Origin: JAULUH01 sp032111745
GTDB lineage: Bacteria > Chloroflexota > Anaerolineae > JAAEKA01
Assembly: GCA_032111745.1 (NCBI GenBank)
Contig: JAULUH010000280.1
Location: forward strand, 1-64,000
Reading direction: 5' to 3'
DNA: 64,000 bases
Shown here in pieces: positions 1 to 7,973 of this stretch. The notes under the pieces were generated by a model that saw nothing but the letters and a program-made list of their open reading frames with translations, was not told the origin of the DNA and did no database searches. Position numbers and translations under genes: made by a program. Position 1 is the stretch's first letter. Every line of letters begins with the position of its first letter.

Positions 1-643
1 TGGCAGCCAGGGCCTCGTCCTCTTGGAGGCCGGAGACGACGGGCACACCGGGCTTGACAATGCCGGCCTTCTCGCGAGCGATCTGGTCCAGGGTGTTGCC
101 CAGCAGGGCAGTGTGTTCAAAGCTGATGGGCGTGATCACGCTGACGGCGGGGGTGATGACGTTGGTGGCATCCAGCCGGCCGCCCAGGCCCACCTCCAGC
201 ACCGCCCACTGGACCTGCTGCTCCGCGAAGTGCAGGAGGGCGATGGCGGTGATGATCTCGAAGGTAGTGATGCCGGGCACGGCTTCGATGGCCGGCCGGC
301 ACTGGTGCAGGAGCTGCACCAGCTCATCTCGCGACAACAGCCTGTCGTCGACGCGGATGCGTTCGCGGAAGGTGTGCAGGTGGGGCGAGGTATAGAATCC
401 CACGCGGAGCCCGCTGGCGCGCAGGACGGACTCGATGTTGGCGGCGGTGGAGCCCTTGCCCTTGCTGCCGGCCACGTGCACGTAGGGGAGGCCCTCGTGG
501 GGATTGCCGAGGGCAGCCAGGACGCGGCGCGTACGGTCGAGATCCCAGGCGGCCTCGGTGTAGGGCACGGAGCGGCGGCGCTCGTAGTCGACGTAGTTGA
601 AGATGTAGTCCAGGGCCGCCTGATAGGCGGGTGGCAATGTCAC
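1..643 (-). CDS. folC: Folylpolyglutamate synthase / dihydrofolate synthase, 3'-truncated by window edge
   Basis: ATP-dependent Mur-ligase-family enzyme that adds glutamate to folates (and in many bacteria makes dihydrofolate from dihydropteroate). The visible 214 residues start LPPAYQAALDYIFNYVDYERR and carry the P-loop-like VAGSKGKGST, the TSPHLHTFRERI segment and the VLEVGLGGRLDATNV motif, all diagnostic of FolC. The start is taken as GTG at 643; an upstream ATG at 664 is in another frame and stops at once. The C-terminal half lies outside the window. No neighbour on the same strand is visible. The family call is secure; mono- or bifunctionality cannot be judged. Confidence 0.9.
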   Translation of the reverse strand, partial: MTLPPAYQAALDYIFNYVDYERRRSVPYTEAAWDLDRTRRVLAALGNPHEGLPYVHVAGSKGKGSTAANIESVLRASGLRVGFYTSPHLHTFRERIRVDDRLLSRDELVQLLHQCRPAIEAVPGITTFEIITAIALLHFAEQQVQWAVLEVGLGGRLDATNVITPAVSVITPISFEHTALLGNTLDQIAREKAGIVKPGVPVVSGLQEDEALAA

Positions 644-1144
644 GGGGTGATCGCCTTTGCCATGATCGTAATGGGATTCCTTGGGAATTTTACCAGAGCA
701 ACCCAAAAACGTAAAGGCGAGAGCGAGGCACGACAGGGATGAAAGAGGTTTGGAACGCGATTTCGCGAAGGGCCGCGAAGGCACGGAGCGCGATGGGCAC
801 GAAGGGAGAGGCAATTATCAACGAATGAGGGAGGGCGAATGGGATTGCTTCGTTGCCGGGGCCTGGCGAAGACGAGTTGGGGAGTTCTCAGAAGCCCTCC
901 AGCCTGATTCACAACGAAGTGCGCCGATTACTGATCTAGATCATATACACCTGGACAGGGTTCTGCTATAATAACTTTGGCGCTTGATGCTGGTGGCGCC
1001 CAGGGGCACTTGATCCAGGCCAATCCGGCCTGTCTCGCGGTGGAAAGGAACGCACTGGCTCACTCACGGCAGGTGCACAGATCCGATCAGGGCTAGCCAC
1101 CCCCTGTCGTCGACCGATCAAAACAGGTACAGGAGTAGAGCACC
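644..1144. other. Intergenic region between folC and the rhaI operon
   Basis: About 500 bases without a convincing gene. The left part (roughly 700-790) is rich in short repeats built on gcgaag/gcgatg words, like debris seen at 7260-7350. The right end holds the rhaI promoter and a long leader of about 165 bases up to the ATG at 1145. Nothing else is recognised. Confidence 0.6.
944..972 (+). promoter_or_regulatory. Promoter for the rhaI operon
   Basis: Candidate -35 TATACA (944-949), 17-base spacer, perfect -10 TATAAT (967-972) preceded by TGC, giving an extended -10. The same TGCTATAAT occurs upstream of the BMC operon on the other strand. Confidence 0.6.
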
Positions 1145-2389
1145 ATGACCCACCATCGCGCGGCCTACGATGTGCTGGAGGAGACCCTGGCCGCTTCAGG
1201 CATCGACGTGGAGGCCGCCAAGGTGGCCTTGAAACGCCAGCATATCGAGACGCCAAGCTGGGGCTATGCCAACAGTGGCACCAGGTTCAAGGCCTTTGCC
1301 TGGCCCGGCGCGGCGACGACCACGCAGGAGAAGCTGGACGACGCGGCGGTCGTGCACAAGATGACCGGGATTGCGCCCTCGGTGGCAATCCACATCCCCT
1401 GGGACACGCCGGCAGACGGTGACTACGAGGCCATGCGCCAGTACGCCGCGGAGCGGGGCGTGGCCATCGGCGCGGTCAACCCGAACGTCTTTCAAGACGA
1501 CGAGTATCGCCTGGGGTCGTTGGCAAATCCGGACCGCGGCAACCAGGAGCGTGCCCTGGATCACATCCTGGAATGCTGCCAGATCATGCCCCAGGTCAAG
1601 AGCGATATCCTGAGCCTGTGGTTCGCGGATGGCACCAACTACGCGGGCCAGGATAGCCTGCGGGGCCGCAAGCATCGTTTCGAGGATGGCCTGCAACTGG
1701 TCTATAGCCATCTACCTGCCAATAGCCGCATGCTGGTGGAGTACAAATTCTTCGAGCCGGCCTTCTACACCACGGACATCCCCGATTGGGGCACAGCCTA
1801 TGCCTGGTGTCTCAAGCTGGGGACGCAGGCCCAGGTGCTGGTCGACCTGGGCCACCACGCCCCTGGGGCCAACATCGAGCAGATCGTGGCCTTTCTGTTG
1901 GACGAGGGGCGCCTGGGCGGCTTTCATTTCAACAACCGCAAGTACGCGGACGACGACCTGATCGTGGGCAGCACCAACCCCTACGAGCTGTTCCTGATCT
2001 ACAACGAGCTCACAGACGCGGCCCAGAGCGGTGTGGAACCGGCCAGCACCACGGCTCACAACGTGGCCTACATGATCGACCAGTGCCATAACATCGAGGG
2101 CAAGATCGCGCCGATGATCTATTCGGTGCTGAATTGTCAGGAGGCGTATGCCAAGTCGCTGCTGGTGCCGCGCCAGCGCCTGGCTGAGGCTCAAATGAAC
2201 GGCGACGTGCTGGAGGCGCATCGCATCCTCAATTCCGCGTTCCGCCTCGACGCGCAGCCGTTGCTGGCCCAGGTGCGCGAGGAGATGGGCGTGCCCACCG
2301 ACCCCATCGCCGCCTATTGGGCCAGCGGCTATGAGCAGAAGATCCGGGCAGAGCGCGGGGTAGCCGCGACCAGCGGGGGGTTCCAATAG
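1145..2389 (+). CDS. rhaI: L-rhamnose isomerase, RhaI type
   Basis: Metal-dependent aldose-ketose isomerase converting L-rhamnose to L-rhamnulose in the cytoplasm. The 414 residues match the RhaI (rhizobial/Pseudomonas) type. TIM-barrel motifs visible are [11 protein letters not shown] (159-169), [10 protein letters not shown] (199-208, metal-ligand Glu) and VDLGHHAPG (233-241), followed by [11 protein letters not shown]. The ATG lies ten bases after AGGAG. It is first in an operon with a sugar importer and a ribokinase-type kinase. RhaI enzymes are known to accept other aldoses (ribose, allose), which matters here because no rhamnulokinase or rhamnulose-phosphate aldolase is present locally. 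Confidence 0.9.
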   Translation: MTHHRAAYDVLEETLAASGIDVEAAKVALKRQHIETPSWGYANSGTRFKAFAWPGAATTTQEKLDDAAVVHKMTGIAPSVAIHIPWDTPADGDYEAMRQYAAERGVAIGAVNPNVFQDDEYRLGSLANPDRGNQERALDHILECCQIMPQVKSDILSLWFADGTNYAGQDSLRGRKHRFEDGLQLVYSHLPANSRMLVEYKFFEPAFYTTDIPDWGTAYAWCLKLGTQAQVLVDLGHHAPGANIEQIVAFLLDEGRLGGFHFNNRKYADDDLIVGSTNPYELFLIYNELTDAAQSGVEPASTTAHNVAYMIDQCHNIEGKIAPMIYSVLNCQEAYAKSLLVPRQRLAEAQMNGDVLEAHRILNSAFRLDAQPLLAQVREEMGVPTDPIAAYWASGYEQKIRAERGVAATSGGFQ

Positions 2390-2442
2390 CCAGCCGGCCA
2401 AGGAGGGCCGGCCAGCCCGTGATATGCACAAGGAGGTGCGTC

Positions 2443-4023
2443 ATGAAGCGTTTTCCCTATGCCGTGTTGGCGTTGGTTGCCGTCATCGCCATGGTGATGG
2501 GCGCCTGCGCCGCGCCTGCTTCGGTCCCCGCTCCGGCGGAGCAGCCGGTCGAACCAGTGGCCGAGCAGGCTGTTGAGGAACCCGTTGAGCCGGCCGCCGA
2601 GCCTGCGCCTGCCGAGGCTCCCCCGCCTTTGGACGTGGTCAAGTGGGAAGCTCCGCCCAGCTTCGGCGGTGTCGACATCAACCTGGTGGGCGATGCCGGC
2701 CACAACCTGAAGCCCTATGAGTTTTGGAAGGACGACTTCACTGAGGCCGGGATCAACATCCTGGTCACGGAAGTGCCGTTCGAGGGCGTCTATGAGAAGC
2801 TCAAGACCGAGTTCGTAGCCGGCACCGGTGCGTTCGACGTGGTGACTTTCTACCCGTCCTACATCGGCGACTTCGCCGGCAACGGCTACCTGGAGCCGCT
2901 GGATGCGTACATGGCGAAAGAGCCGCCGGGCGCCTGGGATCCTAACGCCGCCGACGTGCTCAAGCCCTTCTGGGAGCTGTACTCCAAGTTCGGCGGCCAG
3001 ACCTACGCCTTGCCCATCGACGGCGACGTCCATATGTTGATGTACCGCAAGGATCTGTTCGAGCATCCCGACGAGCAGGCAGCCTTCCAGGAGAAGTACG
3101 GCAAGGAGCTCAAGCCGCCGGAGACCTGGGATGACTGGCTGCAAGTCGGCGAGTTCTTCACCCGCAAGGCGGGCGAGACCCTGGCGGGCGAGACCCTGGA
3201 GCGCGACTTCTACGGTTCGGCGGACTTCGCCAAACGTGGCTTCAGCTACGCCTGGTTCGTGGACCGCTGGGCGGGCTTCGGTGAGCCTTACTTCGACGAG
3301 ACCATGAAGCCGCTGGTGAACTCGCCCAATGCGGTGGCGGCCCTGCAGAACTTCGTGGACAGCCTCAAGAATTCCCCGCCGGACGTGCTGGGCTATGGCT
3401 ATGACGAGCTGCGCGATGCCTTCATCAAGGGCAACGTCGCCATGGTGGTGCAATGGACCGACGTGCCCAAGAAGGGTGCCGACCCGACCCAATCGGCCAT
3501 CGCCGGCAACCTCGGCGTGGGCCGCGTGCCGGGCTGGGAGGTCGATGGCGAGGTCGTTCATCGCTCCATGATGCCGGTGGGGCGCGTCGTCGGGGTAGCG
3601 GCGGACTCGAAGAACAAGGACGCCGCCTACTGGGTGGCCAAGCACGTCAGCTACGATCGGAGCCTGGAGGACGTCTCCACGTCGCTGACGGGCCTGGATC
3701 CTTACCGCACCACGCACTTCACTAACCCTCAGGTCTACAGCATGTTCCCATCGGTGGAGGAGGCACAGGCTTACCTGGACGGTGTGAACGCGGCCATGGC
3801 TGACGGTTACCCGGACGTCTTCATCCCTGGCGCAGCCCAGTACCAGGATGCCCTGGACCTGCACGTCAACAAGGCCCTGGCTGGACAGGAGACGCCGCAG
3901 CAGGCCCTGGACGCCGTGGCCCAGGAGTGGGACAAGATCACCGACACGCTCGGCCGGGATAGGCAGACCGAGCTCTGGCTGAAGGCCCTAGAGGCCTACA
4001 AGGCCCTGGGCCTGGTCAAGTAG
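2443..4023 (+). CDS. ABC sugar transporter, lipoprotein substrate-binding protein
   Basis: Extracellular binding protein (family 1, maltose/multiple-sugar type) that captures a sugar and hands it to the two permeases downstream. The start is ATG 2443, seven bases after AAGGAGG; a GTG eight codons upstream is open but lacks this site. Residues 1-20 form a lipoprotein signal ending in a lipobox with GAC, so the mature protein is lipid-anchored by its Cys. A Pro/Glu/Ala-rich linker follows, then the periplasmic-binding fold (for example TYALPIDGDVHMLMYRKDLF). The substrate is inferred from the rhaI context and could equally be another (deoxy)pentose. 526 aa. Confidence 0.85.
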   Translation: MKRFPYAVLALVAVIAMVMGACAAPASVPAPAEQPVEPVAEQAVEEPVEPAAEPAPAEAPPPLDVVKWEAPPSFGGVDINLVGDAGHNLKPYEFWKDDFTEAGINILVTEVPFEGVYEKLKTEFVAGTGAFDVVTFYPSYIGDFAGNGYLEPLDAYMAKEPPGAWDPNAADVLKPFWELYSKFGGQTYALPIDGDVHMLMYRKDLFEHPDEQAAFQEKYGKELKPPETWDDWLQVGEFFTRKAGETLAGETLERDFYGSADFAKRGFSYAWFVDRWAGFGEPYFDETMKPLVNSPNAVAALQNFVDSLKNSPPDVLGYGYDELRDAFIKGNVAMVVQWTDVPKKGADPTQSAIAGNLGVGRVPGWEVDGEVVHRSMMPVGRVVGVAADSKNKDAAYWVAKHVSYDRSLEDVSTSLTGLDPYRTTHFTNPQVYSMFPSVEEAQAYLDGVNAAMADGYPDVFIPGAAQYQDALDLHVNKALAGQETPQQALDAVAQEWDKITDTLGRDRQTELWLKALEAYKALGLVK

Positions 4024-4084
4024 CGCGCTGGTGACCGCAGGCGAGAGGACCAGGTGCCTCTCCCCTGCTCCGCGAGGTACCTCG

Positions 4085-5023
4085 ATGAGCAGCGTTGCCC
4101 CCGTGGCTAAGGATCAGGTCACCCAGCCCGGGCCTCGAAGATCCAGCCGCAAGTGGACCGGACTACTGTTTGTCCTGCCCGCGATCCTGGTCTTGCTGGC
4201 TATCACCGTCTTTCCGTTGATCTACGAGCTGCGCCTGGCCTTCCACTCCCTGGAGCTGACGGTCAGCGAGGAGGCGACCTGGGTCGGGCTGCAGAACTTC
4301 ATCGACGTCCTGACCGACGACCCGCGTTTCTGGAACGCGATGCGGGTGACCGCCATCTTGATGATCGGCGGCGTGACCATTCAACTGGCGTTGGGGATTG
4401 GTCTGGCGCTACTGCTGAACCGGCTGGGGCGAGGCCGCTCCGTGATGGTGGGCCTGTTCCTGATTCCGGTCATGATTGCACCGGTGGTGGCCGGCTTCCA
4501 GTTCCGCATGATCTATCATGACCAATTCGGCCCCCTGAACTATATCATCGAGATAATCACGGGCGGGCGTTGGGGTGGCCTGGCCTGGATTGCCGATCCT
4601 AAGGTGGCCCTCTACGCCATCATGATGGCCGACGTCTGGCAATGGACGCCTTTTTTGATGCTGATCGTCCTGGCCGGCCTGCAGGCCATCCCGGTGGAGC
4701 TGTATGAGGCAGCCGAGGTGGACGGTGCCTCTGGTGCCCAAGCCTTTGGGCGCATCACGTTGCCGCTCCTGTTGCCGGTGATCACCATCGGCATCCTGAT
4801 CCGGGCCATGGACTCCTTCAAGCTGTTCGACATCATCTACCTGCTGACGGGGGGTGGGCCGGGCGACACCACGGAGTCCATCAGCTTCTACACCTATCTG
4901 CAAGGCTTCAAGTTCTTCAGCCTCGGATACACGGCGGCCATGGCCTTTCTGCAGCTGTTGGTGATCTGGGCCATTGCCCAGCTCTTCCTACGGGTGCAGA
5001 AGCGGCAGACCGGGAGTATGTAG
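4085..5023 (+). CDS. ABC sugar transporter permease, MalF/UgpA type
   Basis: Inner-membrane subunit forming half of the sugar channel. The 312-residue protein has a short cytoplasmic N-terminus, a first membrane segment at GLLFVLPAILVLLAITVFPL and five more. The EAA loop that contacts the ATPase reads YEAAEVDGASGAQAFGRITL. ATG 4085 is preferred over a GTG 18 codons upstream because GAGGT precedes it and the extra residues are not membrane-protein-like. It is followed by the second permease after two bases. No ATP-binding subunit is encoded in the operon, so a shared MsmX/UgpC-type ATPase encoded elsewhere is inferred. Confidence 0.88.
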   Translation: MSSVAPVAKDQVTQPGPRRSSRKWTGLLFVLPAILVLLAITVFPLIYELRLAFHSLELTVSEEATWVGLQNFIDVLTDDPRFWNAMRVTAILMIGGVTIQLALGIGLALLLNRLGRGRSVMVGLFLIPVMIAPVVAGFQFRMIYHDQFGPLNYIIEIITGGRWGGLAWIADPKVALYAIMMADVWQWTPFLMLIVLAGLQAIPVELYEAAEVDGASGAQAFGRITLPLLLPVITIGILIRAMDSFKLFDIIYLLTGGGPGDTTESISFYTYLQGFKFFSLGYTAAMAFLQLLVIWAIAQLFLRVQKRQTGSM

Positions 5024-5025
5024 CC

Positions 5026-5865
5026 ATGCGACCCATGACCCGCGGCCAAACCATCATCACCTGGACGCTGCTGCTGATCGCGCTGGCCTTCTTCATGTTC
5101 CCGGTGATCTGGATGTTCCTGACCTCGTTCAAGACCGAGGCTGAGTACTTCGCCTATCCGCCGGTGTTCGTTCCCAAGGACTTCAGCCTGCGCAACTACG
5201 TCAATGCCATGGCGATGCCGCCCGACGGCCGCGGCGGGTTGCAGGGGCTGCGGGACAGCCTGATCATTGCCCTGTCCACGACCCTGGTATGCCTGGTGGT
5301 GGGCTCCCTGGCCGCCTATGGGTTTGCGCGCTTCAAGACCGGCGGTGAGAACCTATCGTTCTGGGTGCTGTCCACCCGCATGTTTCCGGCAGTAGCCGCT
5401 GCGCTGCCGCTGTTCCTGATCTTCAAGCAGATCAACCTGCTGGACAAACACCTGTCGTTGATCATCGCCAACACCGTCTTCGCCCTGCCCTTTGTGATCT
5501 GGCTGCTCAAGGGCTTCTTTGAAGAGATCCCGGTGGAGCTGGAGGAATCCGCCTTGATCGATGGGGCCAGCCACTGGGGCGCGTTCGCGCGCATTGCGCT
5601 ACCCCTGGTGGCACCTGGCATCGTGGCCACAGCGCTGTTCGCCTTCATCTTCACCTGGAACGAGTTCATGTTCGCCCTATTGCTCACCCGGCGCAACGTG
5701 CGCACGTTGACCGTGATCGTGCCCAGCCTGGTGGGAGGCCACGAGATTTTGTGGGGCGAGATCGCTGCCATTGGCACCGTTGCTATCATCCCTGGCATCC
5801 TGCTGGCGCTACTGCTGCAGCGCTACCTGATTCGCGGCCTGACTATGGGCGCGGTGAAAGGGTAG
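5026..5865 (+). CDS. ABC sugar transporter permease, MalG/UgpE type
   Basis: Second channel subunit, partner of the preceding MalF-like permease. It has 279 residues and six membrane segments, starting with ITWTLLLIALAFFMFPVIW. The EAA loop LEESALIDGASHWGAFARIA lies near residue 170. The C-terminus (RYLIRGLTMGAVKG) is the usual ending for this family. The gene starts two bases after the previous stop, so translational coupling is likely. Confidence 0.88.
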   Translation: MRPMTRGQTIITWTLLLIALAFFMFPVIWMFLTSFKTEAEYFAYPPVFVPKDFSLRNYVNAMAMPPDGRGGLQGLRDSLIIALSTTLVCLVVGSLAAYGFARFKTGGENLSFWVLSTRMFPAVAAALPLFLIFKQINLLDKHLSLIIANTVFALPFVIWLLKGFFEEIPVELEESALIDGASHWGAFARIALPLVAPGIVATALFAFIFTWNEFMFALLLTRRNVRTLTVIVPSLVGGHEILWGEIAAIGTVAIIPGILLALLLQRYLIRGLTMGAVKG

Positions 5866-5922
5866 CAGCTCTTGGGTGATCGCGGCGCACACTTTCCTGG
5901 AATCTGGAACAAGGAGTACCGA

Positions 5923-6252
5923 ATGTCTCAGCCTGTAAAGCTGATCGCGTTGCTGAAGGCCAAGCCCGGCATGACCCGGGCGGAGTTCGAAAAGAGATGG
6001 GTCGAAGGCCATGCCCCGCTAACCCTGCGGTTCAAGAACCTGGCGGGGTATCGGATCAACGCCGCTATCGACGAGTACCAGGAGATCGAGGGCGAGCTAC
6101 CCTACGATGGTACGGCCGAGCTGTGGTGGGACTCCCTGGAGGAGATGCAGGCCGACTTCGCCTCACCCGAGGCCAAGACCGCGGTGGCTGACGCCGATAC
6201 CTTCACCGTCGTGCGCACGCACATCTACACCCGCGAGCACGTGCTCAAATAG
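5923..6252 (+). CDS. EthD-like dimeric alpha/beta-barrel protein
   Basis: Small cytoplasmic protein of 109 residues with the ferredoxin-like fold of the EthD family: VKLIALLKAKPGMTRAEFEKRW and GHAPL at the start, and a C-terminal VVRTHIY strand. Such proteins occur in sugar and aromatic operons, often without known function. One possibility is a mutarotase-like role, since L-rhamnose mutarotases share this fold, but the typical RhaM signature is not seen. ATG 5923 has AAGGAG six bases upstream; a GTG/ATG 17 codons earlier has no such site. It sits between the importer and the kinase, so a role in the same pathway is likely. Confidence 0.7.
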   Translation: MSQPVKLIALLKAKPGMTRAEFEKRWVEGHAPLTLRFKNLAGYRINAAIDEYQEIEGELPYDGTAELWWDSLEEMQADFASPEAKTAVADADTFTVVRTHIYTREHVLK

Positions 6253-6276
6253 CGGGCAGACAGGAGATGGGAGCAG

Positions 6277-7209
6277 ATGGCACCTATGACTCGACCCAAG
6301 ATCTGCGTGGTTGGGGCCTCCAATCTCGACCTGATCAGCTATGTGCCCAGGCTGCCTCGCATGGGTGAGACTCTGCCAGGCACGCGCTTCCATATGGGCT
6401 TTGGCGGCAAGGGCGCCAACCAGGCTGTGATGGCCGCCAAGCTTGGCGGCGACGTGGCGATGGTCACCAAGCTGGGCCGCGATATCTTCGGCGAGAATAC
6501 ACTGAAGAATTTCGCGTCCTGGGGGATCGATACCCGCCATGTCCTGTTCACGGACGAGGCCTTCTCCGGCGTAGCCCCGATTGCCGTCGACCCGGAGGGC
6601 CACAATTCCATCATCGTGGTGACCGGGGCGAACGACCTGTTGACACCAGAGGAGGTCGAGGCCGCGCGACCGTTAATCGCAGCGGCACAGGTGTTGGTTT
6701 GCCAGCTGGAGATCCCCCCCGAGACTACCCTGGCGGCATTGCGGATCGCGCGGGACGAGGGGGTGCAGACGATCTTGAACCCGGCACCAGCGCGGCCGGG
6801 GCTTCCGGAGGAGCTGTATCCGGTCAGCGATATCTTCTGTCCCAACGAGAGCGAGACCGAGCTGTTGACCGGTATGCCGGTGGGCACGTTGGAGGAAGCC
6901 CATGCGGCAGCCCGGGTGCTGTTGCAGCGCGGGACCGGACAGGTGATCCTGACCCTGGGCGAGCGCGGCAGCCTGCTGGTGACGGACGGCGAGATGATCC
7001 ACGTGCCGGCTGTGCCGGTCAAGGCGCTGGATAGCACCGGCGCGGGCGATGCGTTCGTCGGTAGCCTGGCCTTTTTCCTGGCCAAGGGCCAGCCGGTCAC
7101 CGAGGCGATGCGCCGGGCCAATGCCATTGCGGCAATCAGCGTACAGGGGTCGGGCACGCAGACGAGCTTTCCGACGGCGGCGGAGCTGCCGGCGGAGCTG
7201 GTGAGTTAG
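6277..7209 (+). CDS. rbsK: Ribokinase-type PfkB sugar kinase
   Basis: Cytoplasmic kinase that phosphorylates a furanose at its primary hydroxyl with ATP. The 310 residues carry the PfkB N-terminal signature (GFGGKGANQAVMAAKLG, 41-57) and the C-terminal signature with the catalytic base (DSTGAGDAF, 252-260), as in RbsK. It is the last gene of the rhaI operon. RbsK relatives phosphorylate ribose, and the sister DeoK enzymes phosphorylate 2-deoxyribose. With DeoC and an RpiB-like protein in the convergent BMC operon, this kinase could make their phosphorylated substrates. That is inference; sequence alone does not separate RbsK from DeoK. Confidence 0.82.
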   Translation: MAPMTRPKICVVGASNLDLISYVPRLPRMGETLPGTRFHMGFGGKGANQAVMAAKLGGDVAMVTKLGRDIFGENTLKNFASWGIDTRHVLFTDEAFSGVAPIAVDPEGHNSIIVVTGANDLLTPEEVEAARPLIAAAQVLVCQLEIPPETTLAALRIARDEGVQTILNPAPARPGLPEELYPVSDIFCPNESETELLTGMPVGTLEEAHAAARVLLQRGTGQVILTLGERGSLLVTDGEMIHVPAVPVKALDSTGAGDAFVGSLAFFLAKGQPVTEAMRRANAIAAISVQGSGTQTSFPTAAELPAELVS

Positions 7210-7369
7210 CGGGGTGGGGCGGTCTAGATCACGGGCGTGTGGATCACGGACGTCTGGATCACGGAGGCGCGAAGGCTAGACGAACGCACGAAGCACTAAG
7301 CGCGAAAACGAAGTAGCGAAGCGCGAAGCGCGAACTCCAGAGGTGGGAAGCGGGAAGGGGGCGATGGTG

Positions 7370-7397
7370 GGGTGGGTGGCTTAAAGGCTGCCCACCC
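7370..7397. terminator. Hairpin between convergent rhaI and BMC operons
   Basis: GGGTGGG (7370-7376) pairs with CCCACCC (7391-7397). TGGC/GCTG extend the stem with two wobble pairs and the loop is TTAAAG. It spans the stop codon of the last BMC gene and could stop transcription from both sides. There is no strong U tract. Confidence 0.45.
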
Positions 7398-7968
7398 TGG
7401 CGCGGAAGCGGGTGGCTTGCAGCAGGTTGTCGGACAGCTCGGGGTGCAGTTGGGGAATGACGACGGCGTTGAGCAGGTGCCCGGTGTGGGCGATGGCGTC
7501 GCAGCCGATGGCGATGGCGGTCTCCACGTCGGTGACCAGTCCGCTGAAGAGGACCAGGCCTTTGCCCCCGAGGCCGTCGGCCAGGCGGAGCTCCAGGAGG
7601 GTCACCTCTGCCCCCTTGAGGCCGGCGTCCGCGGCGTGGATGGCGGCGGCCACGCTGGTCGTCTCGACGATGCCCAAGGCCTCCAGGGGGACCGGGCGCC
7701 GGGCGGCGGCGATGCTGGCCGGCACGTCCGGGTGCACGCCGGGCAGCCAGACGTGATCCACCACAGACGCCGCGCCCGCGGCCAGGCCGGCGGCGAGGGA
7801 TTCTTGCACGGGGCCGACCTCGCCAGCGATCATCACCAGGTACTTGCCCGGATGCACGGTACCGGCCACGATAGCGGCAATGGGCGCTTTCTTGGCCATG
7901 GCGTCGCCGGCCTGGATGCCGGCGGCGATGCTGTCAAATTCGATCAGGGCAAGTGCAGGATCTGGCAT
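7381..7968 (-). CDS. BMC-T shell protein, tandem BMC domains (PduT-like)
   Basis: Trimer-forming microcompartment shell tile. The 195 residues contain two BMC folds. The first begins ALALIEFDSIAAGIQAGDAM and contains the HPGKYLVMIAGEV turn. The second begins EALGIVETTSVAAAIHAADA and contains GGKGLVLFSGLVTDVE. The architecture matches single-layer BMC-T proteins such as PduT or Haliangium ochraceum BMC-T1. I see no Cys near the trimer axis, so a PduT-type Fe-S centre is not supported. It is the last gene of the operon, five bases after the aldehyde dehydrogenase, and would form pseudohexameric shell facets whose pores may pass larger molecules. Confidence 0.9.
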   Translation of the reverse strand: MPDPALALIEFDSIAAGIQAGDAMAKKAPIAAIVAGTVHPGKYLVMIAGEVGPVQESLAAGLAAGAASVVDHVWLPGVHPDVPASIAAARRPVPLEALGIVETTSVAAAIHAADAGLKGAEVTLLELRLADGLGGKGLVLFSGLVTDVETAIAIGCDAIAHTGHLLNAVVIPQLHPELSDNLLQATRFRARVGSL

Positions 7969-7973
7969 GGTGG

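Noticed and set aside
2329..3864. A 511-codon minus-strand frame opposite the sugar-binding protein
   Set aside because: Antisense shadow of a well-supported lipoprotein gene; no family match and no ribosome site.
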